A DNA stretch of 5,883 nucleotides. Origin: Burkholderiales bacterium (GTDB lineage: Bacteria; Pseudomonadota; Gammaproteobacteria; Burkholderiales; Burkholderiaceae_C). Below, piece after piece: positions 1-5,883 of this stretch. The notes beneath the pieces were generated by a model. It was not told the DNA's origin. It searched no databases and saw only the letters and a list, made by a program, of their open reading frames with translations. Position 1 is the first letter of the stretch. Each line of letters begins with the position of its first letter. The stretch spans positions 1 through 5,883 of the forward strand of contig JANXMO010000350.1 of NCBI GenBank assembly GCA_025354615.1. The letters are read 5' to 3'. The translations under genes and the position numbers were made by a program.

Positions 1-46
1 CCACGTCGCCGCGGCGGCCTGCCGTGTCTTGCATTTCAGCGCTCAT
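1..46 (-). CDS. cyoD: Cytochrome bo3 ubiquinol oxidase subunit IV, N-terminal fragment (cut by window edge)
   Basis: Only the first 15 codons are visible, reading [15 protein letters not shown], before the window ends. CyoD is the small membrane subunit IV of the bo3 quinol oxidase and is thought to help assemble or stabilise the CuB site in subunit I. The identity rests on position: cyoABCD is the usual order, and this ATG overlaps the cyoC stop as ATGA (plus-strand 43-46). A good ribosome binding site, GGAG, lies 7 bases upstream of the ATG and supports this start. The visible residues are hydrophilic, as expected for a cytoplasmic N-terminus, but are too few to prove the family. A second in-frame Met is at codon 5. 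Confidence 0.75.
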   Translation of the reverse strand, partial: MSAEMQDTAGRRGDV

Positions 47-684
47 GAGACCACTCCAACGAGGTAAACGAGACTGAACAGCGCCACCCAGACGATGTCC
101 AGCGTGTGCCAGAAAAGGCTGAAGCACAGCAGGCGGCGCAGCACATCGTCGCGATAGCCCTTGGCGGCCACCTGCGCCATCATCGTCAGCAGCCACAGCA
201 AGCCGGCGGCAACGTGCAGGCCATGGCAGCCGATCAACGCAAAAAAAGCCGAAAGAAAGCCGCTGCGCGACGGCCCGGCCGATTGCGCCACCAGGTCTGC
301 AAATTCGCGTATTTCAAGCGCCAGAAAGGCCGAGCCCAGCACGAACGTCATCGCCATCGACAAATGGAAAAGCCGGCCGATCTTGGCCTTGGCGCCGATC
401 GCGGCCAGCCCGCAGAAAAAACTCGAAGCGAGCAAGCAGGCCGTCTCGATGGCGACGTTGCGTATCTCAAACAGGTCACGGCCGCTCGGGCCGCCGGCGG
501 TGCTGTCGGTCTGCACCGCATAGGTCGCAAAAAAAGCGGCAAACAAGATGATGTCGCTGATCAAAAAAATCCAGAAGCCATAGCCCACGACGATGCGCTT
601 GAAGGCAGCCGGGTCGGCAGCTTCCAAGTGGGTCTTTTCTTTTCCGCTGACGGCGGCAGTGGTCATGGTGGATGCGGCGTTCAT
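43..684 (-). CDS. cyoC: Cytochrome bo3 ubiquinol oxidase subunit III
   Basis: This 213-residue protein is subunit III of the heme-copper quinol oxidase, an inner-membrane protein that packs against subunit I and is not itself redox active. After a hydrophilic N-terminus of about 30 residues there are five hydrophobic segments, roughly residues 34-56, 76-98, 106-124, 142-170 and 186-210. Family landmarks include [13 protein letters not shown] (36-48), the segment [12 protein letters not shown] (62-73), the membrane glutamates E80 and E124, [16 protein letters not shown] (137-152), HGLHV (154-158) and FWHTLDIVW (191-199). E. coli CyoC is slightly shorter, about 204 residues, the difference lying in the N-terminus. 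The start ATG overlaps the cyoB stop (ATGA at 681-684), so translation is probably coupled. An alternative start, Met7 at 666-664, exists but neither has a clear Shine-Dalgarno site; I chose the overlap start. The stop overlaps the cyoD start in the same way. Confidence 0.96.
   Translation of the reverse strand: MNAASTMTTAAVSGKEKTHLEAADPAAFKRIVVGYGFWIFLISDIILFAAFFATYAVQTDSTAGGPSGRDLFEIRNVAIETACLLASSFFCGLAAIGAKAKIGRLFHLSMAMTFVLGSAFLALEIREFADLVAQSAGPSRSGFLSAFFALIGCHGLHVAAGLLWLLTMMAQVAAKGYRDDVLRRLLCFSLFWHTLDIVWVALFSLVYLVGVVS
54..57 (-). promoter_or_regulatory. Shine-Dalgarno site of cyoD
   Basis: On the minus strand GGAG (within TTGGAG) sits 7 bases before the ATG at 46-44, inside the last codons of cyoC. 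It is the clearest ribosome binding site in the window; the starts of cyoA, cyoB, cyoC and glcF have no comparable purine-rich motif. It supports the ATGA-overlap start of cyoD. Confidence 0.6.
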
Positions 685-2687
685 GGGGCCGGCTGCGGTT
701 GGGCAAGCGCCTCCGCGCGGGCGCGGCGGTTTGCACCGTCGAGGCGGGCGACAGTGGCGGCGGGAATCCGGTCTTCACCCCCGTCGCGCCAGGCGAAGAC
801 GACGAAGGTGGCAAAAGCACCGACAAACGCCACGCCCACCAGCCACCAGATGTGCCAGATCAGCGCAAAACCCATCACGCTGGCGAAGAAGGCGCAGATG
901 AACCCGGTGGGGCTGTTGCGCGGCATGTGGATGTCGACGTAGGCCGGCTCGGCGGCCGGCGTGCGCTGTTGTTCAAGCGCGGTTTGCTTCTGGTGCCAAT
1001 AAGCCTCCTGGCCTTCGACATTCGGCAGCACCGCGAAGTTGAACATCGGCGGCGGTGAAGCGGTTGCCCATTCGAGCGTGCGCCCGTTCCAGGGGTCGCC
1101 CGTCGCATCGCGCAGCGACTTGCGCTGGCGAATGCTCACCACCAGCTGCGTGACCTGCAGCCCGATGCCCACGAGGATAAGCGCAGCGCCGGCGGCCGCC
1201 ACCAGCAGCCAGGGCCGCCATGCCGCCACGTCGTAATGCTGCAAACGCCGCGTCATGCCCATCAAGCCAAGTGCGTAGAGCGGCATGAAAGCAAGGTAGA
1301 AACCAGCCGTCCAACACCAGAAAGCTGCTTTGCCCAGGCCCTCGTGCAGCCGAAAGCCGAACGCCTTCGGGAACCAGTAGCTGTAACCGGCGAAGGCGCC
1401 AAACAGCACGCCGCCGATGATGACGTTGTGAAAGTGGGCCACGAGGAAAAGGCTGTTGTGCAGCACGAAATTGGCCGGCGGCACGGCCAGCAGCACGCCC
1501 GTCATGCCGCCGATCACGAAGGTCACCACGAAGCCCAGCGCCCACAGCAGCGGCACCGAGAAGACCACGCGCCCGCCGTACATCGTGAAAAGCCAGTTGA
1601 AGACCTTGACGCCGGTGGGCACCGCAATCACCATCGTCGCGATGCCGAAAATCGCGTTCACGTCGGCCCCGGCGCCCATCGTGAAGAAGTGGTGCAGCCA
1701 GACCATGAAGGCGAGCAAGCAAATCGCCATCGTCGCGGCGACCATCGAGCGGTAACCAAACAGCGGCTTGCTGGAAAAGGTGGAGAACACTTCGGAAAAA
1801 ATGCCGAACGCCGGCAGGATGAGGATGTAGACCTCGGGGTGGCCCCAGGCCCAGATCAGGTTCATGAACATCATGACGTTGCCGCCGGCTTCATTGGTGA
1901 AGAAGTGGAAGCCGGCGTAGCGGTCGAGCAGCAGCATGGTGAAAGTGGCGGTCAAGATCGGAAAGGCGGCGACGATCAGCAGGTTCGAGGCCAGCGTCGT
2001 CCAGCAAAACATCGGCATGCGCAAGTAGTCCATGCCGGGCGCGCGTACCTTCAGCACCGTCGTCACGAGGTTGATGCCGGACAGCAGCGTGCCGACGCCG
2101 GAAATCTGCAGCGCCCACAGGTAGTAGTCAACGCCCACCCCGGGCGAATACGCCAGCTCGGACAACGGCGGGTACGGCAACCAGCCGGTTCGCGCGAATT
2201 CGCCGACGACCAGCGAGAGGTTGATGAGCAAGGCACCCGCCGCTGTCAGCCAGAAGCCGACGGAGTTCAGCGTCGGGAAAGCGACGTCACGCGTGCCCAG
2301 CTGCAGCGGCACGACGAAGTTCATCAAACCGATCATGAACGGCATGGCGACGAAAAAAATCATCATCGTGCCGTGGGCCGAGAAGATCTGGTTGTAGTGC
2401 TCGGGTGGCAGAAAACCGGGCCCGTTCAGCGCAATCGCCTGCTGCACGCGCATCAGACCAGCGTCGGCAAACCCTCGCAGCAGCATCACCATCGCCAACA
2501 CGACGTACATCACGCCGATGCGCTTGTGGTCGACGCTGCTCAGCCATTCTTTCCACAGGTAAGGCCAGTGCCCTTTGACGATCACCCAGCCGAACACGCC
2601 GAGCAGGACGGCGGCGACCACCGCTGCCGCCATCAGCGGCAACGGTTGACCGAGCGGAATGGCGGCCCCGCTGAGCTTGCCCCACAT
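681..2687 (-). CDS. cyoB: Cytochrome bo3 ubiquinol oxidase subunit I (catalytic heme-copper subunit)
   Basis: This 668-residue inner-membrane protein is the catalytic core that oxidises ubiquinol, reduces O2 to water and pumps protons. E. coli CyoB is about 663 residues. All key residues are present, one position below the E. coli numbering: heme b ligands H105 and H420, heme o3 ligand H418, CuB ligands H283, H332 and H333, the His-Tyr cross-link partner Y287 and E285 (WGHPEVY). D134 (D-channel) and K361 (K-channel) are intact. The quinol-site residues R71, D75, H97 and Q100 are also kept, which marks it as a quinol and not a cytochrome c oxidase. The start is MWGKLS, matching the family N-terminus; the frame is open 74 codons further upstream, but that stretch lies inside cyoA and has no family resemblance. 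The ATG follows the cyoA stop after one base (TGAGATG). The hydrophilic region near 520-590 ([18 protein letters not shown]) and a last membrane segment near 596-632 match the extra C-terminal part of CyoB-type subunits. Confidence 0.98.
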   Translation of the reverse strand: MWGKLSGAAIPLGQPLPLMAAAVVAAVLLGVFGWVIVKGHWPYLWKEWLSSVDHKRIGVMYVVLAMVMLLRGFADAGLMRVQQAIALNGPGFLPPEHYNQIFSAHGTMMIFFVAMPFMIGLMNFVVPLQLGTRDVAFPTLNSVGFWLTAAGALLINLSLVVGEFARTGWLPYPPLSELAYSPGVGVDYYLWALQISGVGTLLSGINLVTTVLKVRAPGMDYLRMPMFCWTTLASNLLIVAAFPILTATFTMLLLDRYAGFHFFTNEAGGNVMMFMNLIWAWGHPEVYILILPAFGIFSEVFSTFSSKPLFGYRSMVAATMAICLLAFMVWLHHFFTMGAGADVNAIFGIATMVIAVPTGVKVFNWLFTMYGGRVVFSVPLLWALGFVVTFVIGGMTGVLLAVPPANFVLHNSLFLVAHFHNVIIGGVLFGAFAGYSYWFPKAFGFRLHEGLGKAAFWCWTAGFYLAFMPLYALGLMGMTRRLQHYDVAAWRPWLLVAAAGAALILVGIGLQVTQLVVSIRQRKSLRDATGDPWNGRTLEWATASPPPMFNFAVLPNVEGQEAYWHQKQTALEQQRTPAAEPAYVDIHMPRNSPTGFICAFFASVMGFALIWHIWWLVGVAFVGAFATFVVFAWRDGGEDRIPAATVARLDGANRRARAEALAQPQPAP

Positions 2688-2688
2688 C

Positions 2689-3627
2689 TCAGTGCGCCAG
2701 CAGGGGCTGCTGCATGGCGCCGGCCGCTCCGGGTGCGGGTCCGCTGGCCGGTGGCATGGCCTGGGTGGCAATGCGTTGGTAGAGCCCGCCTGCCACCGAC
2801 CGATACGCGCTCGGCGCCAGCGGAACGCCTTGTTTCGCCAACGCCGCGTAATGGGCGTCGTCGAGCACGGGCTCGGTGCCGCGGGCCGTTGTGTCGACCC
2901 AACGGGCAAATGCGGCAGGCGGCACGATGTGGACGGGGAAGTGCATGTCGGAAAACCCTTCGCCGCTGTAATGGCCGGAAATGCCGCGAACGGTGCCGAC
3001 CTGGTCGGCCTGCAGGTTGAGCTGGGTCGTCATGCCATTCATGGTGTAGATCATGCTGCCCAGTTGCGGGATGAAAAAGGTGTTCATGACGCTGGCCGAA
3101 GTGAGTGAGAAGTGCAGCGGCACGCTGACCGGAACGATCAGCTGGTTCACGGTTGCGACCCGCTGGTCGGGGTAGATGAACAGCCATTTCCAGTCGAGCG
3201 ACACGACCTGGATGTTCAACACGGGCAGTTCCGATTCGATCGGCCGCGCCGGGTCGAGCTGGTGCGCACCGATCCACGTCACCCCGCCGAGCAGAAGAAT
3301 GACCATCAACGGCACCGCCCATACGACGAGTTCAATGCGGCCTGAAAACGCCCACTCCGGCCGGCGATGCGCGCGCTTGTTCGAGGCGCGAAACCACCAG
3401 GCCATGCCCAGCGTGGCAACGATGGTGGGCACGACGACCGCCAGCATGATGGCCAGCGAATTGATCAGGATTGTCTTTTCGGCACTGCCGATCGGGCCGA
3501 TCGGGTCGAGAACGGCCGGCTGGCAAGCTGACAGCAGCGTCGACAGTGCCACAACACAGGCCCACGGCACGCCGCGAGGCGCACACGCAAGAGAGCGGCG
3601 GTTCAGAATTTTTTTGACTCGGTGCAT
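2689..3627 (-). CDS. cyoA: Cytochrome bo3 ubiquinol oxidase subunit II (lipoprotein)
   Basis: Subunit II of the bo3 quinol oxidase, 312 residues with the chosen start (E. coli about 315). A charged N-terminus ([11 protein letters not shown]) and hydrophobic stretch end in a lipobox, LLSAC, so C35 should be the lipidated first residue of the mature protein. Two membrane helices follow, about 52-78 and 99-120, then a periplasmic cupredoxin-like domain with DWKWLFIYP (145-153), [20 protein letters not shown] (179-198) and the [16 protein letters not shown] region (215-230). The CuA ligands of cytochrome c oxidases are absent: there is no CxxxC pair, as expected for a quinol oxidase. The start at 3627 was chosen because it gives a normal signal peptide; the frame is open to 3843 but that part overlaps glcF and looks non-coding. 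No clear Shine-Dalgarno site precedes it. The C-terminal tail (about 290-312) is rich in Pro, Ala and Gly and lacks the His/Met-rich tail of E. coli CyoA. Codons 5-7 contain a run of seven A. Confidence 0.96.
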   Translation of the reverse strand: MHRVKKILNRRSLACAPRGVPWACVVALSTLLSACQPAVLDPIGPIGSAEKTILINSLAIMLAVVVPTIVATLGMAWWFRASNKRAHRRPEWAFSGRIELVVWAVPLMVILLLGGVTWIGAHQLDPARPIESELPVLNIQVVSLDWKWLFIYPDQRVATVNQLIVPVSVPLHFSLTSASVMNTFFIPQLGSMIYTMNGMTTQLNLQADQVGTVRGISGHYSGEGFSDMHFPVHIVPPAAFARWVDTTARGTEPVLDDAHYAALAKQGVPLAPSAYRSVAGGLYQRIATQAMPPASGPAPGAAGAMQQPLLAH

Positions 3628-3658
3628 GGTGAATGTGGCCGGCGCGGGCAGGCAGTTG

Positions 3659-3675
3659 GCCCGAGCCTGTCGGGC
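3659..3675 (-). other. Small hairpin in the glcF-cyoA gap
   Basis: On the minus strand GCCCGA-CAGGC-TCGGGC forms a perfect 6-bp GC-rich stem with a 5-base loop. It is not followed by a T run (the next bases are CAACTG), so it is not a standard intrinsic terminator. A second, weaker inverted repeat (CCGGG at 3736-3732 with CCCGG at 3719-3715) begins one base after the glcF stop and also lacks a T run. Either could slow or partly end transcription, protect the 3' end of the glc mRNA, or structure the cyoA leader; in GC-rich DNA both could also be chance. Confidence 0.3.
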
Positions 3676-3680
3676 AAGCG

Positions 3681-3695
3681 GCATTTGATGTGCCA
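3681..3695 (-). promoter_or_regulatory. Possible sigma-54-like (-24/-12) promoter motif upstream of cyoA
   Basis: On the minus strand TGGCAC-ATCAA-ATGC matches the -24 box TGGCAC exactly and has GC at the correct spacing for the -12 box (ATGC against TTGC). Transcription would then start about 12 bases further on, near 3669, giving a leader of roughly 40 bases before the cyoA ATG, which is a sensible distance. No convincing sigma-70 -35/-10 pair was seen in this gap. The motif is short, no activator site was recognised, and the predicted start falls in the hairpin loop, so this is a weak call. Confidence 0.2.
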
Positions 3696-3736
3696 GGGCA
3701 GGCCGGCCACGCCGCCGGGCAACGGGCTCAACCCGG

Positions 3737-4978
3737 TCAGCCCGCTTCGTGCAGCGCCTCGTCAACCAACTCCACCCAGTGGCGCACGGGTGTGCTGGTG
3801 CCGCTTTGCAGGTGCTGGATACAGCCGACGTTGGCGGAAACAATGGTGTCGGCGGCCAGCGGGGCGAGGTGAGCGAGCTTGCGGTCGCGCAGCGCGAGGG
3901 CCAACTCGGGCTGCAGCACCGAGTAAGTACCCGCCGAGCCGCAGCACAAGTGGCTTTCGCTGGGCGCCAGGCTGACTTCGAAACCCAGCGCCTTCAAATG
4001 CATTTCAACGCCGCCACGCAATTGCTGACCGTGCTGCAGCGTGCACGGCGGGTGATAGGCGAGCCGGGGGGCGTTGCGGAGTTGCAGCTGCGGCTGCAGC
4101 AAGGGCGTCAACTCGGGCAGCAGTTCGGACAGGTCTTTCGTCAAGGCGCTGATGCGCTGCGCGCGCTCGGCGTATGCAGGGTCACCGGCCAGCGCATGGC
4201 CGTAGTCTTTGACCATCACGCCGCAGCCGGAGGCGTTCATGACGATGGCTTCCACTTGGCCCGTAGCCACCATGGGCCACCAGGCGTCGACATTGCGCCG
4301 CATGTCGTCCAGGCCGCCGCTCTGGTCGCCCAGGTGGGTGCGCAGAGCGCCGCAGCAGCCGGCGCCGTCGGCCACCAGGGTTTGAATGCCGGCGGCGTCC
4401 AGCACGCGCGCGGTGGCGCTGTTGATGTTGGGCAACAGCGCCGGCTGCACGCAGCCCAGCAGCAGCAACACCTTGCGCGGGTGTTCGCGGGTTGGCCAGC
4501 GGGGCGGCCGCGGGGCAGCTTTGGCGGGCACTTTCTGGCGCAGGGCGTCAGGCAACAAGGGCCGCAAGGCCTGCCCCAACTTCAGCGCTGGCGCGAACAA
4601 GGGCGACGTCAAGCCTTCCTTGAGCAGCCAGCGCACCGCCTGCTCACCCGCCGGGCGCGGCACTTGTGCATCAACGATGCGCCGGCCGATGTCGACCAAC
4701 GCGCCATATTCAACGCCCGACGGGCAAGTGGTTTCGCAACTGCGGCAGGTCAGGCAGCGGTCGAGGTGCAGCTGGGTTTTGCGGCTGACCGGCTCGCCCT
4801 CCAGCGCCTGCTTGATCAGGTAAATGCGCCCGCGCGGCCCGTCAAGCTCGTCGCCCAGCAACTGGTAAGTTGGGCAGGTGGCGGTGCAAAAGCCGCAGTG
4901 CACGCACTTGCGCAAAATGGCTTCGGCCGCCGTGCCGTCGGGCGTGCCTTGAAATGCCGGCGCGAGTTGGGTTTGCAT
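3737..4978 (-). CDS. glcF: Glycolate dehydrogenase (glycolate oxidase) iron-sulfur subunit
   Basis: This 413-residue protein is the iron-sulfur subunit of the GlcDEF complex, which oxidises glycolate to glyoxylate and passes electrons towards the quinone pool at the cytoplasmic membrane. Two 4Fe-4S ferredoxin motifs of the CxxCxxCxxxCP type lie near the N-terminus: C25, C28, C31, C35 and C75, C78, C81, C85. The stretch between them (TYQLLGDELDGPRGRIYLIK, 37-56) is typical of GlcF. Two cysteine-rich CCG domains follow, with C176, C208-C209-G210 and C252 in the first and C312, C345-C346-G347 and C386 in the second. E. coli GlcF is about 407 residues and begins with the same MQTQL, which supports this start. 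It follows glcE by 21 bp with no obvious Shine-Dalgarno site, and lies 109 bp before cyoA. LutA, GlpC and similar CCG proteins were considered, but the N-terminal sequence and the glcE neighbour favour GlcF clearly. Confidence 0.96.
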   Translation of the reverse strand: MQTQLAPAFQGTPDGTAAEAILRKCVHCGFCTATCPTYQLLGDELDGPRGRIYLIKQALEGEPVSRKTQLHLDRCLTCRSCETTCPSGVEYGALVDIGRRIVDAQVPRPAGEQAVRWLLKEGLTSPLFAPALKLGQALRPLLPDALRQKVPAKAAPRPPRWPTREHPRKVLLLLGCVQPALLPNINSATARVLDAAGIQTLVADGAGCCGALRTHLGDQSGGLDDMRRNVDAWWPMVATGQVEAIVMNASGCGVMVKDYGHALAGDPAYAERAQRISALTKDLSELLPELTPLLQPQLQLRNAPRLAYHPPCTLQHGQQLRGGVEMHLKALGFEVSLAPSESHLCCGSAGTYSVLQPELALALRDRKLAHLAPLAADTIVSANVGCIQHLQSGTSTPVRHWVELVDEALHEAG

Positions 4979-4999
4979 GGGACGGACGTTACGCCAGTG

Positions 5000-5883
5000 T
5001 CACCAGCCGGGGTAGAGCCGACCCCGGTTGAAAATGCCAGCCGGGTCGAACGATTGTTTGAGCGCGCGGTGAATGCGCTCGAGCGGCGGCGCAAGCGGCG
5101 TGAACACACCGGTGGCGCGCGGGTTGGAGCGGAACCGCACGGCGTGGCCGCCGGCCGCGGCGGCGGCTTCGCGCACCTGGGTGGCCGCTGCGGCGCTGCA
5201 CAGCCAGCGCTGCGCGCCGCCCCACTCGATCAGCAACGCGCCGGGCAAGGGCAGCGGGGCGGCGGTGGGCGGCAGCGACAGGCGCCACAAGCTCTCGTTG
5301 CCAGCGGCCACACGGGCCTGGGCCTCACTGAAGAACACGTCCTGGTGGTCGCGCAAGCCTTGCCAAAAAGCGCTGGCCAGCGCGGGTTCAACCGCCTCGC
5401 CGCCCAGCGCCGCGCAGGCCGCGCGCACCGCCGCCTCGGCGCCGCGCAGGCGAACGGCCAGCGTGCCGTCGAACCAGGCGCTGGCGTTCAGCGGCAGTGG
5501 CTGGCCGGCCCACTGGTTGAGCTGGTGGACGGCGGCGGCCTCGTCCAACTCGAAGCGCAGCGTGGCGGTGGCCGGCGCTACCGGCAGCACTTTCAGGCTG
5601 ACTTCGAGAATCACCCCCAGCGTGCCGAGCGAGCCGGCCAACAGACGCGACACGTCATAGCCGGCGACGTTTTTCATCACCTGGCCGCCAAAGCTCAGCA
5701 CCTCGCCGCGGCCGTTGAGCAGCGTGGCGCCGAGCACGTGGTCGCGCACCGAGCCGGCTGCCGCGCGCGCCGGGCCGGCCAAACCCGCCGCCACCATGCC
5801 GCCCACGGTGCCGCCCGGCACGGCATCTGCGCCGCCAAAATGCGGTGGCTCGAACGGCAGGCACTGCCCCTGCTGCGCCAGTG
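5000..5883 (-). CDS. glcE: Glycolate dehydrogenase FAD-binding subunit, 5' end missing
   Basis: GlcE is the second flavin-domain subunit of the GlcDEF glycolate dehydrogenase. The visible 293 codons begin in the middle of the FAD-binding (PCMH type) domain with LAQQGQCLPFEPPHFGG; comparison with the roughly 350-residue E. coli protein suggests about 75-80 N-terminal residues lie beyond the right edge. Landmarks, numbered from the first visible residue, are GGTVGGMVAAGLAG (23-36), GSVRDHVLG (43-51), GGQVMKNVAGYD (65-76), SLGTLGVILEVSLKVLP (84-100) and, at the C-terminus, FDPAGIFNRGRLYPGW (278-293). The central part is Ala-rich and more variable, ending with a family-like segment LIEWGGAQRWL. 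A GTG at 5821-5819 could be mistaken for a start, but the family match continues upstream of it, so it is an internal valine. glcF follows 21 bp downstream; glcD would be expected further right. The frame is intact throughout the window. Confidence 0.94.
   Translation of the reverse strand, partial: LAQQGQCLPFEPPHFGGADAVPGGTVGGMVAAGLAGPARAAAGSVRDHVLGATLLNGRGEVLSFGGQVMKNVAGYDVSRLLAGSLGTLGVILEVSLKVLPVAPATATLRFELDEAAAVHQLNQWAGQPLPLNASAWFDGTLAVRLRGAEAAVRAACAALGGEAVEPALASAFWQGLRDHQDVFFSEAQARVAAGNESLWRLSLPPTAAPLPLPGALLIEWGGAQRWLCSAAAATQVREAAAAAGGHAVRFRSNPRATGVFTPLAPPLERIHRALKQSFDPAGIFNRGRLYPGW

Noticed and set aside
106..942. 278-codon plus-strand open frame opposite cyoC and the end of cyoB
   Set aside because: Same antisense shadow pattern, Ala/Arg/Gln-rich, with no recognisable motif or plausible start signal.
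2688..2909. 74-residue N-terminal extension of CyoB
   Set aside because: It lies inside cyoA, has no family resemblance, and the MWGKLS start matches the known CyoB N-terminus.
1236..3020. 594-codon open frame on the plus strand opposite cyoB and cyoA
   Set aside because: It is antisense to two certain genes, has a His/Gln/Arg/Asp-rich low-complexity composition typical of a shadow frame in GC-rich coding DNA, and resembles no family I know.
3486..3504. Tandem-looking repeat gatcgggcc/gatcgggtc
   Set aside because: It encodes the DPIGPIG stretch just after the CyoA lipobox, a position where the family has a similar motif, so it is ordinary coding sequence.
681..3627. aa3-type cytochrome c oxidase in place of bo3 quinol oxidase
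   Set aside because: Subunit II lacks the CuA cysteine ligands, carries a lipobox, and subunit I has the quinol-site residues R71, D75, H97 and Q100.
3628..3843. 72-residue N-terminal extension of CyoA
   Set aside because: The extension overlaps the 3' end of glcF, is Arg/Pro/Cys-rich, and would bury the lipoprotein signal peptide that begins properly at 3627.
5819..5821. GTG as start of glcE
   Set aside because: The 20 codons upstream to the window edge continue the GlcE family match (LPFEPPHFGG), so the GTG is an internal Val codon and the gene is simply cut by the window.

Overview
The window carries six genes, all on the minus strand, so the story reads from right to left. GC-rich codon use, the dense gene packing, and close resemblance to both the GlcDEF and the cyo families point to a Proteobacterium. 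A GC-rich betaproteobacterium of the Burkholderiales type is my best guess, but this is inference from style and not from a marker gene.

Layout, in transcription order. At the right edge lies glcE, the FAD-domain subunit of glycolate dehydrogenase, cut by the window end so that its N-terminus is missing. It is followed after 21 bp by glcF, the iron-sulfur subunit. A 109-bp gap then holds a small hairpin, a second short inverted repeat and a possible sigma-54-like promoter motif. After it comes a cytochrome bo3 ubiquinol oxidase operon: cyoA (subunit II, a lipoprotein), cyoB (subunit I, the heme/copper catalytic core), cyoC (subunit III) and the first 15 codons of cyoD, which runs off the left edge. 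The cyo genes are packed with a 1-bp gap (cyoA/cyoB) and two ATGA overlaps (cyoB/cyoC, cyoC/cyoD), which suggests one mRNA and translational coupling.

How they work together. Glycolate dehydrogenase oxidises glycolate to glyoxylate and is known to pass electrons into the respiratory chain at the quinone level. The bo3 oxidase reoxidises ubiquinol with O2 and pumps protons. The two blocks could therefore form a short glycolate-to-oxygen respiratory route, although shared transcription is not proven by the sequence.

There are no RNA genes, mobile elements, CRISPR arrays or plus-strand genes that I can support. The long open frames on the plus strand are antisense shadows of GC-rich coding sequence. 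All catalytic residues that can be checked in the oxidase and the iron-sulfur subunit are present. I see no sign of an exotic new system; the most interesting points are the glc/cyo adjacency and the intergenic signals between them.
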